Positions 50,787 to 60,421 of a stretch of DNA of 64,000 bases are shown piece after piece. Position 1 is the stretch's first letter; each line of letters opens with the position of its first letter. Location: NCBI RefSeq assembly GCF_019039035.1, contig NZ_JAHNZT010000012.1:124001-188000 (forward strand), written 5' to 3'. The notes beneath the pieces were generated by a model. It did not search any database and had not been told where the DNA came from. It worked only from the letters and a program-made list of their open reading frames with translations. The DNA comes from Citreicoccus inhibens. Its GTDB lineage: Bacteria > Myxococcota > Myxococcia > Myxococcales > Myxococcaceae. The translations under genes were made by a program, and so were the position numbers.

Positions 50787-51514
50787 GGCGGGCTCTCAAT
50801 AGCAGCAGCCGCGAGCAGCAGCCGCACGCTGGTCGCCAAGCGTTCGCGAAAGGCTCGCAAGCGCGGCTCGGGGGCATTCTCCGGCGGCGGCGCGTGGGGG
50901 GCGCCCACTGCGAAGGTCAGTCTCACGGGCCGGGGCAGGGGGCCCAGCCCCAGGAGGAGCGGCACCCGATACTTCTCGCCTGGCGCCAGCCTCACGCGCA
51001 GGCGCTCCGCCGCGGGCGGCCACCAGAAGGTGTCATCCACGCCGAATCCCGCGAAAGGAATGACGGGCACCCCCGCTCGCGCGGCCAGCCGGACAAAGCC
51101 CAGCGCCCGGTCCCAGCGCAATCGGTACCGGGCGCGTGGCAGCTTGAACGTCTCATGCGCCCCGCCGGGATAGCAGACCACCAACTGGCCCTGGCGCAGC
51201 GCCGCCAGTCCATTCTCACGCGTGCCTTCCACGCCCCCCAGCCAGGGGAGGACCGTGCGCACCACGGGAATGCGGAAGAAGCCTCGCTCGGCCAATCCCT
51301 GCGCATGGCGACCTGTGGCGGCATGTAGCAAATGAAAGAAGGCCGGCGTCTCGTACCCCCACACGCCATGGTTTCCCACCAGGAGCGCCGCCCCCTGCTT
51401 GGGCAGGTGTTCCACGCCCATCAACCTGGCGCGGTGATAGCTCGCGGACAGGGCGGCCCCCCACTCCGCGAGGCGGAAGACGGCGCGGCGCAGGGGCGGA
51501 AGTGTGGCGTCCAC
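50783..51514 (-). CDS. Lysophospholipid/MGAT-like acyltransferase
   Basis: 243 residues from GTG 51514. The catalytic block reads LLVGNHGVWGYETPAFF, where the usual H-x4-D has Tyr at the Asp position and Glu one further on. The acyl-acceptor block LVVCYPGGAHETFKL is the PGGxxE pattern of the MGAT/DGAT2-like branch, and later AARAGVPVIPFAGFG is typical. These enzymes move acyl chains from CoA or ACP onto lipid alcohols at the inner membrane. It leads the operon with the hydrolase and proline dehydrogenase. Confidence 0.8.
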   Translation of the reverse strand: MDATLPPLRRAVFRLAEWGAALSASYHRARLMGVEHLPKQGAALLVGNHGVWGYETPAFFHLLHAATGRHAQGLAERGFFRIPVVRTVLPWLGGVEGTRENGLAALRQGQLVVCYPGGAHETFKLPRARYRLRWDRALGFVRLAARAGVPVIPFAGFGVDDTFWWPPAAERLRVRLAPGEKYRVPLLLGLGPLPRPVRLTFAVGAPHAPPPENAPEPRLRAFRERLATSVRLLLAAAAIESPP

Positions 51515-51923
51515 GGGCCATCATGATGGGGACGCTCCACACCCTTCGCATCCCGGAGCGACCAACGAGACGGGCGCACCACCCCCCTGCGCCACCCCTC
51601 ACCACCCCACCCCCCCGGTTGTTTGACTCCGCCTGCCTCGCGGCGGCGCACGGCCTCACCCCTCACATTGATGGCATTGCGAGAGGAGTTGGCCCAAGCC
51701 CTGGCCTCGTGTTGGAAACCCGGCGTTGGACTGGCGCCCCAGGCCTTCCCAGTCGCCAATATCCCCAGAATTCCCGGAAGTTCCCGAGACGACAGAACGG
51801 GTGATACGTCGCTCAGTCACAACTTTTTATCGCTTCCTTCGACAAATCCTTTTTTGGAAGGTATTGGTAGGGGCGGCAGTAATTGATGCCTCCCCCCTCC
51901 CTCTAGACGAGGAAAAGTCGAAT
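51515..51923 (+). promoter_or_regulatory. Divergent spacer, AT-rich towards the AT-hook gene
   Basis: These 409 bp between the acyltransferase and AT-hook protein genes contain no convincing gene. From about 51770 to 51900 the sequence turns clearly AT-richer than the genome (aactttttatcgc, aatccttttttgg, aggtattgg), which marks a promoter and leader for the plus-strand gene. No exact box is assigned. Confidence 0.5.
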
Positions 51924-52445
51924 ATGTCGGTTGACAAGGCGTTCCGAGAGATGATTCGTAACGAGATCGAGGTCCAACTCAAGCCGCTGCGCGATGTGGT
52001 TTCGCGCCTGGAGGCTGGGACCTCGGACCTGGACGCGCTGCGCAGCGTGGCCGAGCGGCTGGCGCCCCTGGCGCAGGTCGTGGGCCCCCTGTTCGGCGGC
52101 AACGCCTCGGCGGCGGCCGCGGCCAAGCCGGTGAAGCGTGGCCCGGGTCGTCCGGCTCGCACGGCGGCTCCGGCTCCGGTCGCGGTGTCGGGCAAGCGGC
52201 GCGGCCGCAAGCCGGCGACGGCGGACGGCGCTCGCTCGTGCGCCATCATGGGCTGCGGCAAGCCCAGCCGGACCAAGGGCTACTGCGCGGCCCACTACCA
52301 GAAGCTCCGGATGCTGGAGAAGACCAACCGCCGCCCGTCCGCGTGGGTGGACTACGCGCCGGCGGACAGCGTGGAAGACATCAAGCTGCCGCGGGGTCGG
52401 GCCGCCTCCAAGGCGCTGGCCGCGGCCGCTCAGGGTAACGGTTAG
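51924..52445 (+). CDS. AT-hook and zinc-finger protein
   Basis: 173 residues from ATG 51924 with gaggaaaag upstream. A helical N-terminus ([21 protein letters not shown], coiled-coil-like) precedes two AT-hook type motifs, KRGPGRPAR and GKRRGRKPA, near residues 70-95. A C-x4-C-x9-C-x2-H finger follows ([10 protein letters not shown] to CAAHYQKLR, about 107-125). The last 45 residues are Ala-rich. AT-hooks bind AT minor grooves, so it is probably a nucleoid-associated or regulatory DNA-binding protein. I know of no characterised member with exactly this layout. Confidence 0.75.
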   Translation: MSVDKAFREMIRNEIEVQLKPLRDVVSRLEAGTSDLDALRSVAERLAPLAQVVGPLFGGNASAAAAAKPVKRGPGRPARTAAPAPVAVSGKRRGRKPATADGARSCAIMGCGKPSRTKGYCAAHYQKLRMLEKTNRRPSAWVDYAPADSVEDIKLPRGRAASKALAAAAQGNG

Positions 52446-52558
52446 TCTTCGGACTGCCCTGGCCCGGGCAGACCTGGCGGTGGACCGCGGCTCCCCTCCG
52501 GGAGTCCGCGGCAGGTACACCCGCGCGGAGGCGCTTGCGCCGCGAGGGAGTGGCGGGC

Positions 52559-53452
52559 ATGAATGCCCGGGCCATGAACAAACGCGAATTGGAACCAGGC
52601 ATCATCACCGACCTGGCCGGCCGGACGACGTACGGCGACTATCTTCAGCTCGACCGGCTGTTGTCCGCGCAGGTGCCGCGCTCACAGCCGCCGCATCACG
52701 ACGAGCTGTTGTTCATCGTTCAGCACCAGACAAGCGAGCTGTGGATGAAGCTGCTCATCCACGAGCTGAGCGCCTGCATTCGCTATATCCAGGCGGACCG
52801 CCTGGAGCCGTCGTTCAAGATTTTCGCGCGCGTGGCGCACATCCAGCGGATGCTTTTCGAGCAGTGGAGCGTGTTGGAAACGCTCACGCCCAATGAGTAC
52901 CTGGAGTTTCGCGACACGTTGGGCAGCGCCTCGGGCTTCCAGAGTTTTCAGTACCGTGCGCTGGAGTTCCTCCTGGGCAACAAGGACCCGCATGCGCTGG
53001 GGCCCTTCCGTCACGTCCCGAGCGTGCATGGGGAGCTGGAGCGGCTGCTCGTGTCTCCCAGCATCTATGACGAGTTCTTGCGACACCTGGCGCGCACGGG
53101 CCACGCGGTGCCGGCGGACCGCGTGGAGCGGGATTGGCGTCAGCCGTATGAGAAGAGTTCCCAGGTGACGGAGGTCTTCCGGCGCATCTACGAGGACATC
53201 GAGCAGCACTGGGATGCGTATGAGATGTGCGAGAAGCTGGTGGATACCGAGGAGCGCTTCCAGCTCTGGCGCTATCGCCACATGATGACGGTGATGCGCA
53301 TCATTGGCTTCAAGCAGGGCACGGGCGGCTCGTCCGGGGTGGGCTTCCTGCGCAAGGCGCTGGACCTGCGCTTCTTCCCCGAGCTGTGGGATGTGCGCAC
53401 CGAGCTGGCGCCGCCCGCCGCCCGGCCACCGCGGGGCCACGAGGGCGGGTGA
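52559..53452 (+). CDS. kynA: Tryptophan 2,3-dioxygenase
   Basis: 297 residues from ATG 52559 (ATG 52574 also possible). It is a heme enzyme opening the indole ring of tryptophan to N-formylkynurenine. [35 protein letters not shown] (heme pocket) and [17 protein letters not shown] (substrate loop) are all intact, with [21 protein letters not shown] and a closing [12 protein letters not shown] carrying the distal features. Length is normal. Later kynurenine-pathway genes are not adjacent. It follows the AT-hook gene by 113 bp. Confidence 0.95.
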   Translation: MNARAMNKRELEPGIITDLAGRTTYGDYLQLDRLLSAQVPRSQPPHHDELLFIVQHQTSELWMKLLIHELSACIRYIQADRLEPSFKIFARVAHIQRMLFEQWSVLETLTPNEYLEFRDTLGSASGFQSFQYRALEFLLGNKDPHALGPFRHVPSVHGELERLLVSPSIYDEFLRHLARTGHAVPADRVERDWRQPYEKSSQVTEVFRRIYEDIEQHWDAYEMCEKLVDTEERFQLWRYRHMMTVMRIIGFKQGTGGSSGVGFLRKALDLRFFPELWDVRTELAPPAARPPRGHEGG

Positions 53453-53640
53453 CGGACGTGTGACGCGGCGCGCTCGGTGGGAGGTCCCCAGGGCCTCCTC
53501 CGCGCGGAGTGGGCCCGCCACCGCAGACCCGCGATGTCTCTCCTGGGAGGCGGCCCCGAGCGGGCCGACCGTTCCCTGGCGGATGGCACGGGAACTTCCC
53601 GCGCGCCGCGTGGGGAGGGCGGACTAGGCTGGCGCTCACC

Positions 53641-54762
53641 ATGGCTGCCGAGGCACCGCTGCTCTTCGACCAGGCCTACATCCTCTGCTACCGCACCTTT
53701 GACGTGGCGGAGGAGATTGACCTGGAGCGGGCGCGACGGGTGCTCACCGAGGACGCACGCCGACTGAAGCTGTCGCGTGAGAACAGTCAGTACCTCCAGC
53801 TGCCCAATCCTCCCGTGGCGTATGAGCTGGGGCGCCGGCCGCTGGCGCTGCGCGGCGGGCCTGTCACGGTGGACGCCACCGCGCGCCTGTTCGACCACGG
53901 CGCCGTGTCCATCATCCTGCGCGTCCCCGTGGTTCCTGGCACCACGTGGGAGACGCTCACCCAGGTGGCGGACGAGCTGTATGACAGTCAGGCGTTGGAG
54001 GACCTGGCGCTGGAGCTGGTGGAGGGGGTGCGCCGCACCATCGCTCCCGCGGTCCAGGCCTCGCACCTCTGGGGGCAGAATGAGAGCTACACCGTCATCT
54101 TCGCGGAGCGCATCCGGGGGGAGCCCACCGCGGATGAGCTGCTGACCCGGGCGAACATCGCGCGGCTCCTCTTGGGGGAGGTGGCGTCGGCGGACCTGTC
54201 CGCGCGCGAGGTGGAAGCCGTCACGCAGGTGCGCTTCAGCTATACCGTCAATGACCTGGTCGTCATTGATTGGAACAGCGCCTTTGTCTATGAGCCCTCG
54301 GGCTCGCGGGACATCCCAGACCTGTTGGAGATTGCCAACGCGCAATTGTTGGAGTTTCGCTACTACGACGAGCGGTTGGATGCACACATCGCCCGCATCC
54401 ATGATGAGGTGCAGGCGCGACGCAATGGCTGGATTGCATTGCTGCGCAGTCCCTATCGCAACCTCGCGCGCCAGACATTGGGCACCCTGGTGGACCTCAA
54501 CGAGTTCGTCGAGCGCGTGGAGAACAGTCTGAAAATCATCGGAGACTTCTATCTGGCCAAGGTCTACGAGGGCGCGGTGCGTCGAATGCGCATCTCCGCG
54601 TGGCAGGCCTCCGTGACGCGCAAGCAGCAACTGCTGGCCCAGACGTATGGACTGCTCAAGGGCGAGGTGGACATCGACCGCTCCCACCTGCTGGAGATGA
54701 TGGTGGTGGCCCTCATTGTCTTGGAGTTGGCGGTCGCGCTCGCGCGGTTCATCGAACACTAG
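53641..54762 (+). CDS. RMD1/DUF155-like protein
   Basis: 373 residues from ATG 53641. An N-terminal mixed domain (YILCYRTFDVAEEIDLERAR, LGRRPLALRG, FDHGAVSIILRVPVV) leads to a helical C-terminal half. LLEIANAQLLEFRYYDERLD is typical of the DUF155/RMD1 family, and a final hydrophobic helix HLLEMMVVALIVLELAVAL anchors it in the membrane. Yeast RMD1 relatives act in mitochondria and meiosis; bacterial ones are uncharacterised. I rate the family call moderate. No operon partner is obvious. Confidence 0.6.
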   Translation: MAAEAPLLFDQAYILCYRTFDVAEEIDLERARRVLTEDARRLKLSRENSQYLQLPNPPVAYELGRRPLALRGGPVTVDATARLFDHGAVSIILRVPVVPGTTWETLTQVADELYDSQALEDLALELVEGVRRTIAPAVQASHLWGQNESYTVIFAERIRGEPTADELLTRANIARLLLGEVASADLSAREVEAVTQVRFSYTVNDLVVIDWNSAFVYEPSGSRDIPDLLEIANAQLLEFRYYDERLDAHIARIHDEVQARRNGWIALLRSPYRNLARQTLGTLVDLNEFVERVENSLKIIGDFYLAKVYEGAVRRMRISAWQASVTRKQQLLAQTYGLLKGEVDIDRSHLLEMMVVALIVLELAVALARFIEH

Positions 54763-54859
54763 GCAACGCCTGACGCGGCGGCTGGGTTCCCCGGGGAGAG
54801 GGGCCATGGGACACTGAGGCTCCGCGGGCGACCCCTCCGCCCGGCGGGGGGAGCGGGGC

Positions 54860-57262
54860 ATGAACATGCCCGAAAGTGATTCGATGGCCACGGCGGACCG
54901 CTTCGCGCGGTCCTTGGATGCGAGGGCCGGCGCGCCCGGTGTGACAGGGGTCGAGTCGTTGCTCCGGGGAGCGGCGGCCTCGCTGGAGGCCCCGGCGGCG
55001 TCGCTGGGCTGGTGGGACGAGGCGGGCCTCCTGCGCTCCTGGGTGACGCCGGGCCTGTCCGCCGAGGCGGGCGAGGCGTGCTCCCGTCGCCTCATGCTAC
55101 GCGGGCTGGGGGCGCTGGGCTCGGTGGAGGCGCCCGGTGCCTACGTGGCCGAGGACCTGTCCACGGACCCGCTCCTGGCGGACGTCCCGGAGGTGCGGCG
55201 GGCGGTGGGCTCGGCGCTGCTGGCGCTCCCCCTCTTCCTGCCGACCCGGCCCGCGCCCATGGGGGTGCTCGGGGTGTACTTCGCCCAGCCCCGGCGCTTC
55301 CTGGCCCGGGACCTTCAGCGCCTGTCGCTCCACGCGACGCTGGCGGAGCGCGTCCTGGAGCGGGAGCGGTGGGTGGCGCTGGAGGCCGCCGCGCGCTTGC
55401 AGGCCGAGGAGTCCCGGCAGCGCTTCCAACTGCTCATGGACGCGGGCGCGCTGCTGGCCGGGCCCTTGGACTGGGAGGAGCGGGTGGCCGCCGTGGTGCG
55501 GCTGGCGCTGGGGACGTTCGCGGACGGCTGCGCGGTGGACGTCACCGCGGACGAGCCCGAGGCCCCGCGCCGGCTGGCGTCGCTCCAGGCGGACCCCGGG
55601 CTGGCGCCGCCGTCGCTGGAGGCGCTGCGGTGGCGCTCGGACGAGGCGCGGCCCGCGCTGTTGGACGAGGTGCTGCGCTCGGGGCGCTCGCGGATGGTGT
55701 CGCGCGTGGGGCCGGCGTTCGTGGAGGAGCGCAGCGGCGGCGAGGTGCTCTGGCGCAGCGCGTATGCGCAGGGCCTGTGCTCGCTCATCGTCGCGCCGCT
55801 GATGGCGCGCCAGCGCACCTTGGGCGTGCTCACCTTCGTGCGGGGCGAGTCGCGTCCTCCCTACGGCACCGAGGACCTGGCGCTGGCGGAGGACCTGGCG
55901 AGCCGGCTGGCGGTGGCGCTCGACAACGCGCGGCTGCTGCGTCAGGCGCGCGGCGCGGAGGATTCCAGCCGGCGCAGCGCGGCGCGGCTGCATGTGCTGG
56001 TGCAGGTCAGTCAGCTCATCGCCGAGGCGGGGTTGGACCTGGCGCAGGTGCTGGACGTGCTGACCCACAAGGTCTCCGAGGCCATTGGCGAGGCCTGCGT
56101 GCTGCAGCTCCTGTCGAGCGACCAGGAGCGGCTGGAGGTGGTGGCGGTGCACCACCCTCGGCCGGAGTCGCGGGCGCTCCTGGAGCAGGCCCTGCGCGAC
56201 CACCCGGCGCTTCCGGGCGAGGGCGTGGAGGGGCGGGTGGCGCTCAGCGGTCAGTCCCTGGCGTTGCCGCGCCTGACGGCCGAGGAGCTGCGCCTGGAGC
56301 GCGCGCCCGCGGGGCTGGCGTACTTCGAGCGGCAGGGCCCGCAGAGTCTCCTGGTGGTGCCGCTGGGCGCGCGGGGCCGGGTGCTGGGCACGCTGACCGT
56401 CATGCGCGAGTCCCCGGGCCGCGAGTACAGCGCCGAGGAGCGCGCGCTGCTGGAGAGCCTGGGCGCGCGGGCGGCGCTGGCCATCGACGACGCGCGGGCC
56501 TACGGCGCCGCCACCGAGGCGGTGAAGGTGCGCGACGAGGTGCTCTCCATGGCGGGGCACGAGCTGAAGGCGCCGCTCAACGCGCTCCAGCTCCAGATTC
56601 ACATGCTGGCGCGCACGGCCCGCGAGGCGACGGCGGCCGGCAAGCTGGCGGAGCGCGCGGAGCGGGCCGCTCGGGCCAGCCAGCGCATGGGGTTGCTCAT
56701 CGACGACCTGTTGGACGTGTCGCGCATCAGCGCGGGGCGGCTGTGGCTGCGGCGCGAGGAGGTGGACCTGGCCGCCGTGACGCGGGACACCGTGTCGCGC
56801 ATGTCCGAGGAGCTGGTGCGCGCCGGCTGCGAGCTGCGCCTGGAGGCGGACACGCCCGCGCCAGGGCTGTGGGACCGGCTGCGCGTGGAGCAGGTGCTGG
56901 TCAACCTGCTGTCCAACGCGGCGAAGTACGGCGCGGGCCGGCCCGTGGCGGTGAGCGTGTCCTGGGCGGACGGGTGGGCCCGGGTGGGCGTGCGGGACGA
57001 GGGCATTGGCATCGCGCCCGAGGACCACGAGCGCATCTTCGAGCGCTTCGAGCGCACCGTGGCCGCGCAGCACTTCAAGGGCCTGGGGCTGGGGCTCTGG
57101 ATCTCCAAGCGCATCGTGGAGGCGCTGGGCGGCACCCTGCGCGTGCGCAGCCAGCAGGGCCAGGGCTCCACCTTCACGCTGGAGCTGCCGGTGAATCCGC
57201 CCGAGCAGGACGGCGCGCGCGCCACGCCGGGTGACTCGGTGCTGGAGGAGCGGGGGGGCTGA
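54860..57262 (+). CDS. GAF-domain sensor histidine kinase
   Basis: 800 residues behind a ggggggagcggggc site. There are three GAF-like domains (about 25-165, 190-360, 375-545; for example SLIVAPLMARQRTLGVLTFV and SLLVVPLGARGRVLGTLTV), then HisKA with the phospho-histidine H567 in SMAGHELKAPL. The HATPase has its N box LVNLLSNAAKYG, G1 VRDEGIGIAP and G2 KGLGLGLWISKRIV. There is no membrane segment, so it is a soluble kinase sensing a cytoplasmic signal. No response regulator is adjacent (the one at 58.4 kb is separated by an OmpA gene), as often in myxobacteria. Confidence 0.92.
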   Translation: MNMPESDSMATADRFARSLDARAGAPGVTGVESLLRGAAASLEAPAASLGWWDEAGLLRSWVTPGLSAEAGEACSRRLMLRGLGALGSVEAPGAYVAEDLSTDPLLADVPEVRRAVGSALLALPLFLPTRPAPMGVLGVYFAQPRRFLARDLQRLSLHATLAERVLERERWVALEAAARLQAEESRQRFQLLMDAGALLAGPLDWEERVAAVVRLALGTFADGCAVDVTADEPEAPRRLASLQADPGLAPPSLEALRWRSDEARPALLDEVLRSGRSRMVSRVGPAFVEERSGGEVLWRSAYAQGLCSLIVAPLMARQRTLGVLTFVRGESRPPYGTEDLALAEDLASRLAVALDNARLLRQARGAEDSSRRSAARLHVLVQVSQLIAEAGLDLAQVLDVLTHKVSEAIGEACVLQLLSSDQERLEVVAVHHPRPESRALLEQALRDHPALPGEGVEGRVALSGQSLALPRLTAEELRLERAPAGLAYFERQGPQSLLVVPLGARGRVLGTLTVMRESPGREYSAEERALLESLGARAALAIDDARAYGAATEAVKVRDEVLSMAGHELKAPLNALQLQIHMLARTAREATAAGKLAERAERAARASQRMGLLIDDLLDVSRISAGRLWLRREEVDLAAVTRDTVSRMSEELVRAGCELRLEADTPAPGLWDRLRVEQVLVNLLSNAAKYGAGRPVAVSVSWADGWARVGVRDEGIGIAPEDHERIFERFERTVAAQHFKGLGLGLWISKRIVEALGGTLRVRSQQGQGSTFTLELPVNPPEQDGARATPGDSVLEERGG

Positions 57263-57294
57263 GTGCCATGGTCTGACTGTCCGTGCGAGCGCCC

Positions 57295-58260
57295 ATGACC
57301 TCCGTCCCGCGACGTCCCTTCGTGCCGCTGGCTTCGCTGTGCCTCGGGCTCGTCCTCGGGGCCCCCGCCTGCGCGCCCACCCGCGTCCCCGCCGCCGCCG
57401 TGAGCGTGGCGCGTGACACCGACGGCGATGGCGTGGAGGACGCGCAGGACCGGTGTCCGCAGTACGCGGGGCCGGCCTCGCGCGGGGGCTGCCCGGTGCG
57501 CGACGTGGACGAGGACGGCGTGGAGGACGCGCAGGATGCGTGTCCCCGTGAGGCGGGGCTGCCCGAGCTGCGCGGGTGCCCCGTGGCCGACGCGGACCGC
57601 GACGGGGTGCAGGACGCGCAGGACCGGTGCCCCGAGGAGGCGGGACCGCGCGAGCGGGACGGCTGTCCGGTGCGCGACACGGACGAGGACGGCGTGCCGG
57701 ACGAGGAGGATGCCTGCCCCACCGAGGAGGGGATCGCCGAGCTGCGGGGCTGCCCGGCCCGGGACAGCGACGGGGACACGGTGGCGGACCACCAGGACAA
57801 CTGCCCGCGCGTGGCGGGCCCCGCGTCCAACCAGGGCTGCCCCGCGCGCGAGCCCCAGGCGGTGGTGCTGCGCAAGGAGCGGCTCCAACTGCTGGAGCGG
57901 GTGTACTTCGAGGGCGGCACGGCCACGGTGCAGCACCGCTCGTTTCCGCTGCTGGACAATGTGGTGGCGGTGCTGAAGGCCCACCCGGAGCTGCGCAAGG
58001 TGCGGGTGGAGGGGCACACGGATGACCTCATCGAGCCCGAGGCCAGCCGGGCCCTCTCGCAAGCGCGCGCCGAGGCGGTGATGTCTCGGCTGGTGGCCCA
58101 GGGGTTGGCACCCGAGCGGCTGGAGGCGCAGGGGTTGGGACAGGCGCAGCCCCTGGAATCCAACTTCACCGCGCCGGGCCGCGCGGCCAATCGTCGTATC
58201 GAGTTCATCCTCGTCACCGAGGAGCCCCTCCGCCCGGCGAAGGGCGGCACGCGGCGCTGA
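57295..58260 (+). CDS. OmpA-family lipoprotein with thrombospondin type-3 repeats
   Basis: 321 residues from ATG 57295 (GTG 57283 possible). Signal with lipobox GAPAC. Five calcium-binding type-3 repeats of about 30 residues follow, each of the form DxDxDGVxDxxDxCP (residues about 40-190). The C-terminal 120 residues are an OmpA domain: VYFEGGTATVQHRSFPLLDNV and VRVEGHTDD with late NRRIEFIL. It should tether the outer membrane to peptidoglycan, with the repeats as a stiff calcium-stabilised spacer. The last repeat lacks one Gly (DGDTVAD). Confidence 0.9.
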   Translation: MTSVPRRPFVPLASLCLGLVLGAPACAPTRVPAAAVSVARDTDGDGVEDAQDRCPQYAGPASRGGCPVRDVDEDGVEDAQDACPREAGLPELRGCPVADADRDGVQDAQDRCPEEAGPRERDGCPVRDTDEDGVPDEEDACPTEEGIAELRGCPARDSDGDTVADHQDNCPRVAGPASNQGCPAREPQAVVLRKERLQLLERVYFEGGTATVQHRSFPLLDNVVAVLKAHPELRKVRVEGHTDDLIEPEASRALSQARAEAVMSRLVAQGLAPERLEAQGLGQAQPLESNFTAPGRAANRRIEFILVTEEPLRPAKGGTRR

Positions 58261-58399
58261 CGCGGTGGTGGACAGTTCCGCGCCCGGGCGCTCCCCGGCG
58301 GAAGGGGCGTGGGGTACGCTGGTTCGGGCGCTCCTCGTGGTTCCACCGTCCCTCCGGACGCCCTTGCCGCCGCCTGTCCCAGGCCGCAGAGGCTGTTGA

Positions 58400-59860
58400 A
58401 TGAGTGCTTCGAGCCCCCTGTTCGGCGATCTGCTCCTCAAGCTCGGCATCGTCACTCCCTCGCAGGTCCAGGAGGCGCTCGCGCTCCAGGCGCTCACCGG
58501 CCAGCGCGTGGGCGAGGCGCTGATTTCCCTGGGCTACGTCTCGCGCGAGCAGATCCAGGACGCGCTCGGCGAGGCGCTGGGCCTGCACCACGACAAGACG
58601 CACGCGCAGCCGGCCCTGGGCGAGCTGCTCGTGGGCCTCAAGTACGTGACGCTGGCGCAGTTGGAGGAAGCGCTCGCGCGCCAGCGCCGGGACGGGCGCC
58701 GCCTGGGCGAAATCCTCGTGGAGCTGGGGCACTGCACCTACAAGCAGATCTACGAGGGGCTCGGGCTCCAGAACCGGCTCGCCGGGCGAGGGGACCTGTC
58801 GCGCCCCGCCGTGGAGGGGCGCCGCCGCGTGGTGGTGGTGGACGACAGCCCCCTGGCCTGCGCCTTCGTGCAGGAGGGCCTGGTGGGGCTGGGCTACGAG
58901 GTCGTCTGCTTCCAGGACCCCTACGAGGCGCTGGAGCAGGTGGGGCGGCTGCAGCCGGCCATCGTCCTCAGCGACCTGGAGATGCCGGGCCTGGAGGGCG
59001 TGGAGCTGTGCCACCGGCTGAAGGAGGGCCCCAGCCGGGGCGTGCCCGTCATCATCCTCACCGCGAACGACCGCGAGGCCGAGCGCGTGCGCGGGCTGCG
59101 CATGGGCGCCGACGACTACGTCAACAAGACGGCCTCCATGGATGAGCTGGCCGCGCGCATCGAGAGCGTGGTGCGCCGCACCGGCGAGACGGAGCGCATC
59201 CGCCGCCTCTTCGCCCGCTACACGTCCGACGCGGTGGTGGACGAGATTCTCAAGAGCACCGACGCGGTGGTGCTCACCGGCGAGAAGCGCGAGGTGACGG
59301 TGCTGTTCGCCGACATCCGCAACTTCACCGGGCTGGCGGAGAGCCTCCCGCCCGAGCAGGTGGTGGCGGTGCTCAACCAGGTGCTGGGGCGGCTGGCGGA
59401 CGCGGTGTTCACCTGCGGCGGCACGCTGGACAAGTTCCTGGGCGACGGGCTGATGGCCGTCTTCGGCGCGCCGGTGGCCCGGCCGGACGAGGCGCTGCGC
59501 GCGCTCCAGTGCGCGAAGATGATGATGGAGGCCATGGCGGAGCTGCGCCTCTTGGCGGAGGCCGAGTGGCTGGCCAACGGCCGAGAGGGACAGCCGCTCG
59601 TGTTGGAGCTGGGCATCGGCATCAACTCGGGCGTGGTGGTGGCGGGAAATATCGGCAGCACGGTGCGCGCGGAGTACACCTGCATCGGGGACGCGGTGAA
59701 TGTGGGCTCGCGGCTGTGCGCGCTCGCGGGGCCCGGGGAAATCCTGGTGGGCGAGCGCACCCGGGAGCTGGTGAACGCGAGCGAGACGTCGTTCGAGGAC
59801 CTGCCGCCCGTCCGGCTGAAGGGGAAGCAGCAGCCGGTCCCGCTTTACCGCGCGCTGTGA
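58400..59860 (+). CDS. Response-regulator adenylate cyclase (class III)
   Basis: 486 residues. Residues 1-125 contain two repeats like the N-terminal GspE/MshE domain ([34 protein letters not shown]). A receiver domain follows ([10 protein letters not shown], acceptor in [13 protein letters not shown] with Lys). The cyclase domain (about 295-486) has the metal site [10 protein letters not shown] (D305), [12 protein letters not shown] with the second Asp and the adenine-selecting Lys, and [12 protein letters not shown] with Asn and Arg of the transition state. It should make cAMP under phosphorylation control. Confidence 0.9.
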   Translation: MSASSPLFGDLLLKLGIVTPSQVQEALALQALTGQRVGEALISLGYVSREQIQDALGEALGLHHDKTHAQPALGELLVGLKYVTLAQLEEALARQRRDGRRLGEILVELGHCTYKQIYEGLGLQNRLAGRGDLSRPAVEGRRRVVVVDDSPLACAFVQEGLVGLGYEVVCFQDPYEALEQVGRLQPAIVLSDLEMPGLEGVELCHRLKEGPSRGVPVIILTANDREAERVRGLRMGADDYVNKTASMDELAARIESVVRRTGETERIRRLFARYTSDAVVDEILKSTDAVVLTGEKREVTVLFADIRNFTGLAESLPPEQVVAVLNQVLGRLADAVFTCGGTLDKFLGDGLMAVFGAPVARPDEALRALQCAKMMMEAMAELRLLAEAEWLANGREGQPLVLELGIGINSGVVVAGNIGSTVRAEYTCIGDAVNVGSRLCALAGPGEILVGERTRELVNASETSFEDLPPVRLKGKQQPVPLYRAL

Positions 59861-59879
59861 ACGGATAGGGTGCCGGTCC

Positions 59880-60290
59880 ATGTCCGCCGAGCCCCCGCCT
59901 CCCGAGCCCCCCCGCCGCTCTCCCATCCTGTGGGTGGGGCTCGTCTTCGCCGTCCTGCTGCTCATCGCCGTGGTGGTGACCGCGCTCAGCCGCCGCACGA
60001 GCGTGGAGGCCACGCGCGTCCACGACGACTTCGCCGTGCTGCTGGGCGCGCTGGAGCGCTACCGCGCCGACCACGGCGGCACGCTGCCGGAGGAGGGGGA
60101 CCTGGAGGAGATGCTCGTGCCCCAGTACCTGCCCTCGGTGCCGTTGGACCCCTGGGGCCGCCCGTACAAGTACTCCAGCAACGGCAAGGACGTGTTCCTG
60201 GCCACCTTCGGGCGGGAGAACCAGCGCGGCGGCGCGGGTGAGGACCAGGACCACACCAACCACGACGGGCACGCGCAGCCCGTGCGCTGA
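59880..60290 (+). CDS. GspG-like pseudopilin without a prepilin motif
   Basis: 136 residues from ATG 59880, 17 bp after the cyclase stop. A Pro-rich head (EPPPPEPPRRSP) leads to a membrane helix (ILWVGLVFAVLLLIAVVVTAL), then a helix and the type II secretion signature LPSVPLDPWGRPYKYSSNGK near residues 80-100. The prepilin site (G before F/M-TLIE) is missing, so it would stay membrane-anchored and unprocessed. The C-terminus is His/Asp-rich. It may serve a sensor or assembly role; function unknown. Confidence 0.72.
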   Translation: MSAEPPPPEPPRRSPILWVGLVFAVLLLIAVVVTALSRRTSVEATRVHDDFAVLLGALERYRADHGGTLPEEGDLEEMLVPQYLPSVPLDPWGRPYKYSSNGKDVFLATFGRENQRGGAGEDQDHTNHDGHAQPVR

Positions 60291-60421
60291 GCCGCGCCCT
60301 TCGTGAAGCCGGCCCCGGAGCGACCCGCCGGGGTGCCCCGCGCGCCACGGAGGTTCGGCCATGGCCATGTGTCCTGGAGGTGGGGGCGCGCCACTCGCGC
60401 CCTCGCCCGAGGAGGACGGCG

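Noticed and set aside
53590-53630. tggcac followed by cttcc, resembling a sigma-54 promoter before the RMD1-like gene
   Set aside because: The spacing to a GC at -12 is off by one and the TTGC element is absent.
57400-57850. Repeated DNA inside the OmpA-family lipoprotein gene
   Set aside because: The repetition is at protein level (type-3 calcium repeats) with diverged DNA, not a mobile or tandem DNA repeat.
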